Shown here in pieces: positions 7,539 through 14,874 of a stretch of DNA of 25,988 nt (within the stretch, counting starts at the first letter, position 1; each line of letters begins with the position of its first letter). Where the stretch lies: the NCBI GenBank assembly GCA_018457305.1, contig JAGYHM010000005.1, positions 1 through 25,988 of the forward strand. The letters run 5' to 3'. Made by a program: the position numbers and the translations under genes. The DNA comes from Fusobacterium sp. GTDB lineage: Bacteria > Fusobacteriota > Fusobacteriia > Fusobacteriales > Fusobacteriaceae. The notes under the pieces are model-generated. The model was not told where the DNA came from, did not search any database, and saw only the letters and a program-made list of their open reading frames with translations.

Positions 7539-8723
7539 TTATTTTAAATTTATTTTATTATTTTCAAATGTATTCCATAATGGTGAAAGTTGTCTAAGTT
7601 TTCCTATAATTTCAACTAAACATTCAATTACATAATCAATTTCTTCTTTTGTATTATATTTTCCCATAGAAAATCTTATAGTTCCATGAGCAAATTCTGC
7701 TGGAACTCCCATAGCTAAAAGTACAGGTGAAGCTTGCAAATCATCTGATGAACATGCTGAACCAGAACTTACTGCTATTCCTTTCATGCTTAAACTTAAA
7801 AGTATTGATTCTCCCTCTAAATATTTAAAAGTTATGCTTGATGTTCCCGGTAATCTTTTTACTTTTTTTCCATTTATTGTTATTTCTGGAATTTTTTTAG
7901 AAACTTCTTCTTCAAAATAATCTCTTAATTCTGCTTCTCTTTTCCATTCTTCTTCCATATTGGCAACAGACATTTCTAATGCCTTTGCTATTCCTACTAT
8001 ATAAGGTACATTGGAAGTCCCTGGTCTTCTTCTTTGTTCTTGATTTCCACCAGTAATAACTTTTCCAAATCTAACTCCATCTCTTTTATATAAAACTCCC
8101 ACCCCTTTTGGAGCATGAAATTTATGTCCAGAAAATGCTAGCAAATCTATTCCCATTTTCTCTGGATGAATTTTTAATTTTCCCATCGTTTGAACGGCAT
8201 CTACATGAAATAAAATTTTTCTTTCTTTTGTAATTTTTCCAATTTCTTCTATTGGTTGAAAAGTTCCAACTTCATTATTAGCAAACATAACACTTACTAA
8301 AATTGTATCTTCTCTCAATGCTTTTTTTAATTCATCTAATTTTAAAACTCCATTTTCATCTACTGGAACAAATGTTATTTCAAAACCATCATTTGCTAAA
8401 TCCTTAAAAGTATTTTTTACTCCTGGATGTTCTATATTACTTGTAATTATATGTTTCCCTCTATGTTGATAAGCCTTTACAACTCCTCTTATAGCTAAAT
8501 TATCTGCTTCACTTCCAGAACCAGTAAAAATTATTTCACTAGGACTAGCTTTTAATATATCTGCAATTTTTTTTCTTGCTTCTGTTACTGCTTTTCCAGT
8601 TTCACTTCCAAACAAATGCATACTAAATGGATTTCCATAATAATCTGAAAAATATGGTAACATTGCTTCTAAAACTTCTTTATCTACTTTTGTTGTAGCG
8701 TTATTATCTAAATAAACTTTCAT
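7539..8723 (-). CDS. nifS: Cysteine desulfurase, NifS/IscS family
   Basis: PLP enzyme that removes sulfur from L-cysteine, giving alanine and a persulfide for Fe-S assembly. The fold-type I features are clear: YLDNNATT at the N-terminus, GSGSEADN in the cofactor pocket, SGHKFHAPKG with the Schiff-base lysine K201 preceded by H200, and the catalytic C324 in SSGSACSS. The length is about 394 residues. The start is taken at the ATG at 8723, which gives the family's usual MKVYLDNNATT beginning; the ATG at 8735 lies directly against the GGGAG ribosome site and would be too close. A consensus promoter lies upstream. The nifU scaffold follows, so the two encode a minimal cluster-building unit. Confidence 0.95.
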   Translation of the reverse strand: MKVYLDNNATTKVDKEVLEAMLPYFSDYYGNPFSMHLFGSETGKAVTEARKKIADILKASPSEIIFTGSGSEADNLAIRGVVKAYQHRGKHIITSNIEHPGVKNTFKDLANDGFEITFVPVDENGVLKLDELKKALREDTILVSVMFANNEVGTFQPIEEIGKITKERKILFHVDAVQTMGKLKIHPEKMGIDLLAFSGHKFHAPKGVGVLYKRDGVRFGKVITGGNQEQRRRPGTSNVPYIVGIAKALEMSVANMEEEWKREAELRDYFEEEVSKKIPEITINGKKVKRLPGTSSITFKYLEGESILLSLSMKGIAVSSGSACSSDDLQASPVLLAMGVPAEFAHGTIRFSMGKYNTKEEIDYVIECLVEIIGKLRQLSPLWNTFENNKINLK

Positions 8724-8786
8724 TTTTATTTTCATCTCCCTAAAAAAATTTTGTATCTAACTTTTTTATTTAACTTCTCACCTTAT

Positions 8787-8815
8787 TTTATACCATTCTT
8801 TATTAAAGTTGTCAA
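8787..8815 (-). promoter_or_regulatory. Consensus sigma70 promoter for nifS-nifU
   Basis: On the minus strand TTGACA (8810-8815) and TATAAA (8787-8792) are 17 bases apart. The start of transcription would be about 55 bases before the nifS ATG. No obvious Rrf2/IscR-type operator could be recognised by eye. Confidence 0.85.
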
Positions 8816-8901
8816 GAATAAAATATGTGTATAAAACATAATTTTTAAGTCTATTTAAAATTTTCTATATCTTTAAGATGCTATTATTCTGTAAAAGTAT
8901 T

Positions 8902-8932
8902 GGCTCGCCACGACCTAATGGTCTGCTCGCCC
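8902..8932 (-). repeat. Partial type A repeat that supplies the 3' end of nth
   Basis: Only the second half of a type A repeat: GGCGAGC and GGCGAGCC around GACC-atta-GGTC, in minus orientation. The nth reading frame enters the repeat, and its TAG stop falls in the hairpin loop. See nth. Confidence 0.8.
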
Positions 8933-9565
8933 TTTTTTTATACCGTAATTACAAAATTCTGAAATTTCACATTCACTACATTTTGGTCTTCTTGCTATGC
9001 ATTTATCTCTACCTTGCAAAATAATAAAATGTGAAAAATCTATCCACGATTTTTTAGGAATTATTTTCATAAGAGCTTGCTCAATTTTTATTGGATCTTG
9101 ATTATTAACTAGACCAATTAAATTAGTTATTCTTCTAACATGAGTATCAACCGTAACACCATCTGCTAGTCCCCAAATTTCTCCCCTAACAACATTTGCA
9201 GTTTTTCTTCCAACACCTGCAAGTTTAACTAACTTATCCATATCTTTTGGAATTTTTCCATTATATAACTCTAAAAGTTGCTGACTACATTTTTTTATAT
9301 TTTTTGCTTTATTTCTATAAAAACCTGTACTTCTTATTAAATTTTCTATTTCTTCAATGGGGAGTTCTGCAAATTCTTCTGGAGTGTTGACAACTTTATA
9401 CATTTGTTCAGTAACAATATTTACTCTAATATCTGTACATTGAGCAGATAAAATTACTGCAACTAAAAGTTCAAAAGGGGTACTATAATTTAGGGCACAT
9501 TTAGGGTGTCCAAATTTTTCCTCCAATTTTATTAAAATATTTTTTACCTTTTCTTTTTTATTCAT
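8915..9565 (-). CDS. nth: Endonuclease III (base-excision DNA glycosylase/AP lyase)
   Basis: Removes oxidised pyrimidines and cleaves at the abasic site. The 216-residue protein has the helix-hairpin-helix LAGVGRKTANVV with the catalytic lysine K121, the catalytic aspartate D140 in TVDTHVRR, and the C-terminal [4Fe-4S] loop C189-x6-C196-x2-C199-x5-C205. All key residues are intact. The last residues, KGRADH, and the TAG stop are encoded by a partial type A intergenic repeat, so the natural 3' end seems to have been replaced or extended after the iron-sulfur loop. The ATG at 9565 has only a distant AAGGA site. No gene partner is evident; a repeat-filled gap separates it from the GNAT gene. Confidence 0.96.
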   Translation of the reverse strand: MNKKEKVKNILIKLEEKFGHPKCALNYSTPFELLVAVILSAQCTDIRVNIVTEQMYKVVNTPEEFAELPIEEIENLIRSTGFYRNKAKNIKKCSQQLLELYNGKIPKDMDKLVKLAGVGRKTANVVRGEIWGLADGVTVDTHVRRITNLIGLVNNQDPIKIEQALMKIIPKKSWIDFSHFIILQGRDKCIARRPKCSECEISEFCNYGIKKGRADH

Positions 9566-9625
9566 ATTTTTTTATCGTATCCTTAAAATTTTAAATTCTC
9601 ACATAAATTATATTATTTTTCTTTT

Positions 9626-9713
9626 GGCTCGCCACGCTTCGCTGCTCGCGGGGGTGTGTCGGGGCGACAGCCCCGACCAAAAAGGCGAGCAGACCGTAAG
9701 GTCGTAGCGAGCC
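9626..9713 (+). repeat. Composite type A repeat: full copy with an inverted half copy in front
   Basis: 9651-9713 is a full plus-orientation copy: GTCGGGGC-gaca-GCCCCGAC, then GGCGAGC and AGCGAGCC around GACC-gtaa-GGTC. Immediately before it, 9626-9649 is a half copy in the opposite orientation. The outer ends GGCTCGCCACG (9626-9636) and CGTAGCGAGCC (9703-9713) are almost perfectly complementary, so the whole block could fold as a long cruciform. It ends 3 bases from the GNAT stop codon. Confidence 0.85.
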
Positions 9714-9716
9714 CTT

Positions 9717-10187
9717 TTATAAATATCTCCTATATAATTTATATTTAATTTTATTGTATCGTTCAATTTTCTTAAAATTAAAATTTGCCTTTAAAAATAA
9801 TTTTTGTGAAATTAGATTTTCTTCTAAAATATAAGCAACAACATATTTTATATTTTTCGTATCTTCTTTTAATTTCTCCATACTCATATCTAGTAAATAT
9901 TTTCCATAATTTTGAGCCCTATATTTTTGATTGATATAAATATTAACTATGGCTCTATTATTTTTTATTTCATAATTTATAAAAGAAATGAAATCTTTAT
10001 CTTTATTTTCAAAAAAATATAATTTGTACTGTGGAGCCTCTATCATATATTCATACCATTTTTTATAAATATTCCACTGTTCTTCTAAATTTTCTGAAAA
10101 ATATTTTTTTACATAAGATAAGTGTATATGTTCATATATTATTCTTATATCTTTCTTCTCTAAATTCCTTAAACTAATTTCATTCAA
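9717..10187 (-). CDS. GNAT family N-acetyltransferase
   Basis: A GNAT-fold protein of 156 residues, expected to move an acetyl group from acetyl-CoA to an amine. The acetyl-CoA binding region is QKYRAQNYGKYLLD (a variant of the Q/RxxGxG/A motif with Y in place of the middle small residues), followed by the helix with LISQKLFLKANF, typical of the last motif. No ATG is available: the start proposed is TTG at 10187, 8 bases after GGGAG; the TTG at 10202 precedes that site. The gene follows tyrS with no real gap, and its ribosome site lies at the tyrS stop, so the pair is likely cotranscribed. The substrate cannot be told from sequence. Confidence 0.85.
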   Translation of the reverse strand: MNEISLRNLEKKDIRIIYEHIHLSYVKKYFSENLEEQWNIYKKWYEYMIEAPQYKLYFFENKDKDFISFINYEIKNNRAIVNIYINQKYRAQNYGKYLLDMSMEKLKEDTKNIKYVVAYILEENLISQKLFLKANFNFKKIERYNKIKYKLYRRYL

Positions 10188-10202
10188 AACAAAATCTCCC
10201 AA

Positions 10203-11411
10203 TTATTTTTTTATAATGTTAAAAAACTTCTTTTTCCCCAATTTTAAAAGTCCTGTTATTTCTTCATTAACTATAAACTTAGGGTCTGTTATTTTCTCAT
10301 CATTCAAACTCATTGCATTTTGTTGCATAAGTCTTCTTCCATCACTTTTAGTTTTTAAAATTTTTCTTTCAACTAAAATATCTAAAAGCTCTTTGTTTAA
10401 ATCTTCTGCACCTATTTCAATAGTTGGAGCATTTTCTAAATTATTCCCACTTCCAAAAAGAGCCTCTGTTGCTTCCTTTGCTTTTTTTGCTTCTTCTTCT
10501 CCGTGAATAATTTTTGTAATTTCATAAGCCAAAACAGTTTTTGCCTTATTTATTTCTGCATCTTGTAGTGCTCCCAATCTTCTAACTTCATCCATAGGTA
10601 AGAAAGTTAAAAGTGCTAAACATTTTTCAACATCTTGGTCAGCAACATTTCTCCAATATTGATAGAAATCATAAGGACTTGTTTTTTCTGGGTCAAGCCA
10701 TAAAGCTCCTTTTGCAGTTTTTCCCATTTTCTTTCCTTCACTATTTGTAAGCAAAGTACAAGTCATTGCATAAGCTGATTTTCTTTCTTTTTTTCTAATT
10801 AAATCTACTCCAGCTATCATATTAGACCATTGGTCATCTCCACCAAGCTGCATAGTACATCCATATTTTTTATTTAAAACTAAGAAATCATAACCTTGCA
10901 TAAGCATATAGTTAAATTCTAAGAAAGATAAGCCGTTTTCCATTCTTGATTTAAAACATTCAGCTGATAACATTCTATTAACTGAAAAATGTGCTCCAAT
11001 ATCTCTTATGAATTCTATATAATTAAGTCCCCATAACCAATCAGCATTATTTACTAAAATTGCTTTATCATCAGAAAAATCTATAAATTTTTGCATTTGT
11101 TTTTTTATACAAGAAATATTATGCTCTATATCTTCTTTGCTTAACATAGATCTCATATCAGTTCTTCCACTAGGGTCGCCAATTAAAGCAGTTCCTCCAC
11201 CAATTAGTGCTATCGGTCTGTGTCCTGCTTGTTGCATGTGAGCCATAAACATCATTGCAATAAAATGTCCTACATGTAAACTATCTGCTGTTGGGTCAAA
11301 TCCTATATAAAAAGTTACTCTTTCTTCTGATAAGGCTTTTTTGATTTCATCTTCATGTGTAAATTGTTTTAAGTATCCTCTCTTCATAAGAGTATCGTAT
11401 ACATTTTTCAT
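10203..11411 (-). CDS. tyrS: Tyrosyl-tRNA synthetase
   Basis: Charges tRNA-Tyr with tyrosine. The 402-residue class I synthetase has the nucleotide-binding motif HVGH (residues 46-49, in the block [14 protein letters not shown]), the tyrosine/tRNA region with [20 protein letters not shown], and the second signature KMGKT (228-232). An S4 RNA-binding domain occupies about the last 65 residues. The ATG at 11411 has an AGGAGG site 6 bases upstream. The 117-base leader region shows no T-box pattern, unlike many Firmicutes tyrS genes. The GNAT gene follows directly. Confidence 0.97.
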   Translation of the reverse strand: MKNVYDTLMKRGYLKQFTHEDEIKKALSEERVTFYIGFDPTADSLHVGHFIAMMFMAHMQQAGHRPIALIGGGTALIGDPSGRTDMRSMLSKEDIEHNISCIKKQMQKFIDFSDDKAILVNNADWLWGLNYIEFIRDIGAHFSVNRMLSAECFKSRMENGLSFLEFNYMLMQGYDFLVLNKKYGCTMQLGGDDQWSNMIAGVDLIRKKERKSAYAMTCTLLTNSEGKKMGKTAKGALWLDPEKTSPYDFYQYWRNVADQDVEKCLALLTFLPMDEVRRLGALQDAEINKAKTVLAYEITKIIHGEEEAKKAKEATEALFGSGNNLENAPTIEIGAEDLNKELLDILVERKILKTKSDGRRLMQQNAMSLNDEKITDPKFIVNEEITGLLKLGKKKFFNIIKK

Positions 11412-11528
11412 TTTATTCCTCCTAAAATTTCTTTATATTATATTTTTTTATTTTTTCATTCGTTATATTTTATAATGTTTTTCAAATTTTTCAAATTTTT
11501 TTCTTATTTTTTTGCTAATTCTAAAAAT

Positions 11529-12623
11529 TTATTTAAAAACTTTCTGAACCAAAGCATTGTAATTATTTTCTAATTCTTTAAGTGCTTCTTCTAATTTAAT
11601 TTTTTCTTTTTCTATTGCCTCAACTTTTTCTGCAAATTTATTTTGTAAGTCTTTATCTGGTACTATAAATTCTAATTCTTGTAATTTCCCTTTACTAATC
11701 ATACCTTTCATTGAGTTATTAGCAGAATTTTGTATGTATTTTTTAGTTAAAAGAAAAAGGACATATAAAAACATCGTTTCATATTTTAATGGAACAATAG
11801 CATTTATTTGTTGATTAAATGCAACTTTTCTATCTACAACAGCAACATTCCCAATACAACTTAAACTTCCTGCTATGCAAGTCATCAATATTGAATTTTT
11901 ATCTGTAAATCTTCCCTTTTTTAAACCATCTTCCGATAAATATTCTTCTGCTCTCGTCAGAAAAGTACTTGGTGTATTTATATTATCCGATTTTATCCAC
12001 TCAATATGATTACCGTAATTATTTACTTCTTTTCTACTAGGTGTATTTCCAGTTATAATATTAGAAGTTTCTTCTAATTTTTTAACTTCCCAACCTTTTT
12101 CATTTTTAACTGGGTCGCCAAACATATTATAAAAAGTTGCTTGAATTAAATCATCATATAATTTTATTTGCTCTTTTCTTTTATCAATTAAAGATTGAGA
12201 TTTATCTAAAATTTCAACTATTTTCTTTTGTGTTTGTAGGTCTGGAACTGGAATTTTTATTTTTTCTAAATAAGTTTTTGAAATATGTTTTAAGCCTGCT
12301 CCCTTAAAACCATTTTCTAATAGATGAATATTCCCTTTTAAAAAAAGATAAATATATTTTAAAATAATTTTATATTTATTATTATTTTTTAAAACAAAGC
12401 AATCGGTAGAAGTTGAAAATTTACCATATGAATGATGTACACTTGCACTCCCACCTGTTCCAAAGATTAGAGCTTCTTCCTCAAATTCATAAGAATTAAA
12501 ATATTTACTTACGGTAGAACTTGAAGTATAAAATAAATATTTTCCACTATCTAATCCTTCCCCTGCCTTAATCTTAGATTTTTTTTGAAATTCCAAAATT
12601 TCACCTATATTTTTCCATTCCAT
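11529..12623 (-). CDS. hsdS: Type I restriction-modification specificity subunit (HsdS), orphan
   Basis: HsdS directs a type I methylase/restriction complex to its split recognition site. This 364-residue protein has the usual two target-recognition domains, each ended by a conserved helical spacer: TRD1 about 1-130 followed by IPVPDLQTQKKIVEILDKSQ and a long helix to about 175; TRD2 from GWEVKKLEETSNIITG (about 185) followed by the second spacer helix, KFAEKVEAIEKEKIKLEEAL, at the C-terminus. Both ends look complete. No hsdM or hsdR is next to it: tyrS lies downstream and a divergent ORF6N gene upstream. It therefore either partners with a methylase elsewhere or is a spare specificity cassette. 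The ribosome site before the ATG at 12623 (TAGGT) is weak. Confidence 0.93.
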   Translation of the reverse strand: MEWKNIGEILEFQKKSKIKAGEGLDSGKYLFYTSSSTVSKYFNSYEFEEEALIFGTGGSASVHHSYGKFSTSTDCFVLKNNNKYKIILKYIYLFLKGNIHLLENGFKGAGLKHISKTYLEKIKIPVPDLQTQKKIVEILDKSQSLIDKRKEQIKLYDDLIQATFYNMFGDPVKNEKGWEVKKLEETSNIITGNTPSRKEVNNYGNHIEWIKSDNINTPSTFLTRAEEYLSEDGLKKGRFTDKNSILMTCIAGSLSCIGNVAVVDRKVAFNQQINAIVPLKYETMFLYVLFLLTKKYIQNSANNSMKGMISKGKLQELEFIVPDKDLQNKFAEKVEAIEKEKIKLEEALKELENNYNALVQKVFK

Positions 12624-12718
12624 TTTATTTTACCTACTTTTATTTATTTTTTAAAAATACAGATATATTTTAACATATTTTTGTAAATTTTAATTTCACT
12701 TTTTATTTTTTTTTAATA

Positions 12719-12727
12719 TGATATAAT
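12719..12727 (+). promoter_or_regulatory. Extended -10 promoter for the ORF6N gene
   Basis: TGA-TATAAT: a TG one base before a perfect TATAAT at 12722-12727. No recognisable -35 lies 16-18 bases upstream, which is usual for extended -10 promoters. The start of transcription would be about 48 bases before the proposed ATG at 12782. Confidence 0.65.
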
Positions 12728-12781
12728 GAAAAAAATGAGAAAAATATTTTGAATTAAATAAATTTTTTGGAGTTGATTTTA

Positions 12782-13690
12782 ATGAAAAATAATTTAATTG
12801 AAATTGATTTAACTGAAAATATACAAAATTTAATTTACACAATTAGAGGACAACAGGTTATGCTTGATAGTGATTTGGCTAAACTTTATCAGGTGGAAAC
12901 AAAGCAATTAAATCGTCAGGTGAAGAGAAATTTAGATAGATTTCCAGAAGATTTTTGTTTTCAATTAACAAATGAAGAGTTTGTAAACTTGAGGTGCCAA
13001 TTTGACACCTCAAGTTCAAAAGATAATTATGGGGGACGAAGATATAATCCTTATGTATTTACAGAGCAAGGAATTTCAATGTTAAGTTCTGTTTTAAAAA
13101 GTAAAATGGCTGCAGAAATTAGTATTAAAATCATAAGAACCTTTGTTAAGATGAGAAAATATTTACTAAGTAATGGAGAAATCTTTGCTAGATTTGATAG
13201 ACTAGAGTTAAAGCAATTAAAAATGGAAGCCAAACAAGAACAAGCAGATAAAAAAATTGAAGAAATTTTTAATTATATTGCCAGCAAACAAGAAATTAAA
13301 CAAAAAATATTTTTTGATGGACAAATTTACGACGCTTTTTCGCTTATTATAGAAATAATTCAAAAGGCAAAAACTGAAATAATTTTAATTGATAATTATG
13401 TAGATATAGAAACTTTAAATATTTTATCTAAAAGAAAAGATAAAATTAAAATAAAAATTTATACTAATAAAAAAACAAAATTAAATAAAACTGAAATAAA
13501 TAAGTTTAATGCTCAATATAAAAATTTATCCGTGGATTATATAGAAAATTTTCATGATAGGTTTTTAATTTTAGATAAAAATCTTTGCTATCATATAGGG
13601 GCAAGCATAAAAGATTTAGGTAAAAAATCTTTTGGAATAAATAAAATAGAAGATGAGAAAAATATTAAAGACATTTTAAATAGATTATAA
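12782..13690 (+). CDS. ORF6N-domain DNA-binding protein with PLD-like C-terminus
   Basis: A 302-residue protein. Residues about 15-100 match the ORF6N domain known from phage and mobile-element regulators: RGQQVMLDSDLAKLYQV, TKQLNRQVKRN, FPEDFCFQLT and YVFTEQGISMLSSVL. A charged helix (about 130-175) follows. The C-terminal part (about 178-300) looks like a phospholipase D-type fold: alternating strands (EIILIDNYVD, KIKIYT) and a single H-D-R-F-L-I-L-D motif at 258-265, where classical PLD enzymes have HxK; GASIKDLGKKSF follows. Whether it retains nuclease activity is unclear. The ATG at 12782 lies 9 bases after TTGGAG and is preferred over TTG at 12767. It is divergent from hsdS and ends at a strong hairpin. 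Similar proteins often accompany type I restriction loci, which is an association rather than a function. Confidence 0.85.
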   Translation: MKNNLIEIDLTENIQNLIYTIRGQQVMLDSDLAKLYQVETKQLNRQVKRNLDRFPEDFCFQLTNEEFVNLRCQFDTSSSKDNYGGRRYNPYVFTEQGISMLSSVLKSKMAAEISIKIIRTFVKMRKYLLSNGEIFARFDRLELKQLKMEAKQEQADKKIEEIFNYIASKQEIKQKIFFDGQIYDAFSLIIEIIQKAKTEIILIDNYVDIETLNILSKRKDKIKIKIYTNKKTKLNKTEINKFNAQYKNLSVDYIENFHDRFLILDKNLCYHIGASIKDLGKKSFGINKIEDEKNIKDILNRL

Positions 13691-13730
13691 AATAATTCCC
13701 CTCCATCGGAGGGGAATTAAAATTTTTTTA
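13689..13730. terminator. Bidirectional terminator between ORF6N gene and the 279-residue protein gene
   Basis: AATTCCCCTCC (13694-13704), loop ATC, GGAGGGGAATT (13708-13718): a perfect 11-bp stem. A T run follows on the plus strand and an A+T stretch on the minus strand. Both convergent genes end within 30 bases of it. Its first 16 bases from 13689 recur exactly at 14768. Confidence 0.85.
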
Positions 13731-13743
13731 TTAAATTTTAATT

Positions 13744-14583
13744 TTAAAATTTACTTCTTTCTATGTCGTCATATTTTCCTAAATATGCTCCCTCAAGAAT
13801 TTCATCTGCTCTTTGCCAAACTTCTGATTTATCTTTATGGTAACCCTCAACAACAAAATAAGTAAAATATTTTCTTAATTTATCTTTAACTTGTCTATCT
13901 TCCCACGATAATAAATTTCTTTGAAAGGCATCACAAAAACCTCTTACACTTCCACGGTTATAAAGTTTTTTTCCATCAATTAAATTTTGACAGAAATTAT
14001 GAACATAGCCTTCTGGATTTAAAGTTGTATAAGCCACAACTTTTTCTGTATGTTTTTCAAAGCCTTGCATTTCAAAAACAATAAAATAATATTTAATTCC
14101 TTTCCAATTTTCATATCTTTCTTTTAATTTTAATTCTGGAATTGCTTTGTCATAATATTCTTCCGGATTATGATGAGCAAATACTTTTCTGTAAGTCAAG
14201 AAATTTGTGTATGTTACACCTTGTTCTAAATTATCTATTTGAGTAAGACTTTCCATTTTTCTAATAAAATCACTATGTTCATACTTAAAGTCAATTTCAT
14301 TATATGTTAATTCTTCTATTATTAAATCATAATATTTTTCATTTTCTTTAAGTGGAATATCAAGATATTCACTAACTTTATTTTTATATCTTTCTTGAGC
14401 ATTAGAATCAACTGGAGTATCGTTTTCACAAATTTCTGCAGCCAAAACAAAACTATCATCTAACACAAAAACAAATTGATGATCATCAATTTTATATTCT
14501 TTTATATTATGTCCTTTACTATAAATATCTTCCTTAAATTTTTCAAAAATAAATTCTACTGTTCGTAACGGTAAATATAACAT
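13744..14583 (-). CDS. Conserved-looking hypothetical protein, 279 residues, no family recognised
   Basis: I do not recognise this protein. It is soluble, with no signal peptide or membrane segment, is acidic to neutral, and is rich in aromatic residues (for example RKYFTYFVVEGYHKDK). Predicted strands near the N-terminus (FVFVLDDSFVLAAEICEND) are followed by a mostly helical middle and a C-terminal stretch with WEDRQVKDKLRKYF and SEVWQRADEILEGAYLGKYDD. Several His and Glu residues (FAHHNPEEYY) might bind metal, but there is no standard motif. The gene is real by several signs: a good promoter (TTGTCA-16-TATAAT), an AGGAGG ribosome site, and a terminator just behind the stop. It is flanked on both sides by copies of one hairpin sequence. 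It stands alone as a transcription unit. Confidence 0.85.
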   Translation of the reverse strand: MLYLPLRTVEFIFEKFKEDIYSKGHNIKEYKIDDHQFVFVLDDSFVLAAEICENDTPVDSNAQERYKNKVSEYLDIPLKENEKYYDLIIEELTYNEIDFKYEHSDFIRKMESLTQIDNLEQGVTYTNFLTYRKVFAHHNPEEYYDKAIPELKLKERYENWKGIKYYFIVFEMQGFEKHTEKVVAYTTLNPEGYVHNFCQNLIDGKKLYNRGSVRGFCDAFQRNLLSWEDRQVKDKLRKYFTYFVVEGYHKDKSEVWQRADEILEGAYLGKYDDIERSKF

Positions 14584-14638
14584 TCTTTTTCAATCCTCCT
14601 CTATATTTAATATCGTTCCTTATAATAATTTCTTTTGT

Positions 14639-14666
14639 ATTATATCATATTTTAAAGAATTGACAA
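14639..14666 (-). promoter_or_regulatory. Sigma70-type promoter for the 279-residue protein gene
   Basis: Minus strand TTGTCA (14661-14666) and TATAAT (14639-14644), 16 bases apart, about 56 bases before the ATG at 14583. Confidence 0.75.
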
Positions 14667-14767
14667 GGGAGTATATCTTAGATGCTAGCATAGTACAACC
14701 CCCTCAAAAATATTTTTATAAAGTTTAATTTTTTTACTAAAAAGGGTGTTGGGGTGAGTCAAGAAAT

Positions 14768-14812
14768 AAAATAATTCCCCTCCGGTGGAGGGGTGCCCTC
14801 AAGGGCGGGGTG
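14768..14812 (+). repeat. Hairpin repeat sharing its first 16 bases with 13689-13704
   Basis: CCCCTCC-ggt-GGAGGGG (14777-14793) is followed by the palindrome GCCCT-ca-AGGGC (14795-14806) and GGGGTGG. The leading 16 bases equal those at 13689. In front of it, 14744-14765 looks like a worn type A repeat end (GGGTGTTGGGGTGAGTC). With the promoter and the brnQ terminator this accounts for most of the 291-base gap; the stretch around 14676-14740 shows nothing clear. Confidence 0.7.
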
Positions 14813-14814
14813 GT

Positions 14815-14857
14815 TATAAAAAAAGGCAACTGAGAAAACAAATCTCACTGTTGCCCT
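14815..14857 (-). terminator. Terminator of the arsC-like/brnQ unit
   Basis: GGCAAC and TGAGA (14825-14835) pair with TCTCA and GTTGCC (14843-14855), with a 2-base bulge. On the minus strand a run of seven T residues follows. It lies about 20 bases after the brnQ stop. Confidence 0.8.
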
Positions 14858-14874
14858 TAAAAATTATAAATTTT

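Noticed and set aside
11412..11528. T-box leader before tyrS
   Set aside because: The region is only 117 bases of A+T-rich sequence with no T-box consensus (TGGNACCGCG) and no terminator hairpin.
11529..12623. hsdS as a frameshifted or truncated pseudogene
   Set aside because: One uninterrupted frame encodes both target-recognition domains and both conserved helical spacers, so it looks complete although short.
12767..12784. TTG at 12767 as start of the ORF6N gene
   Set aside because: The TTG overlaps the GGAG ribosome site; the ATG at 12782 has correct spacing to it.
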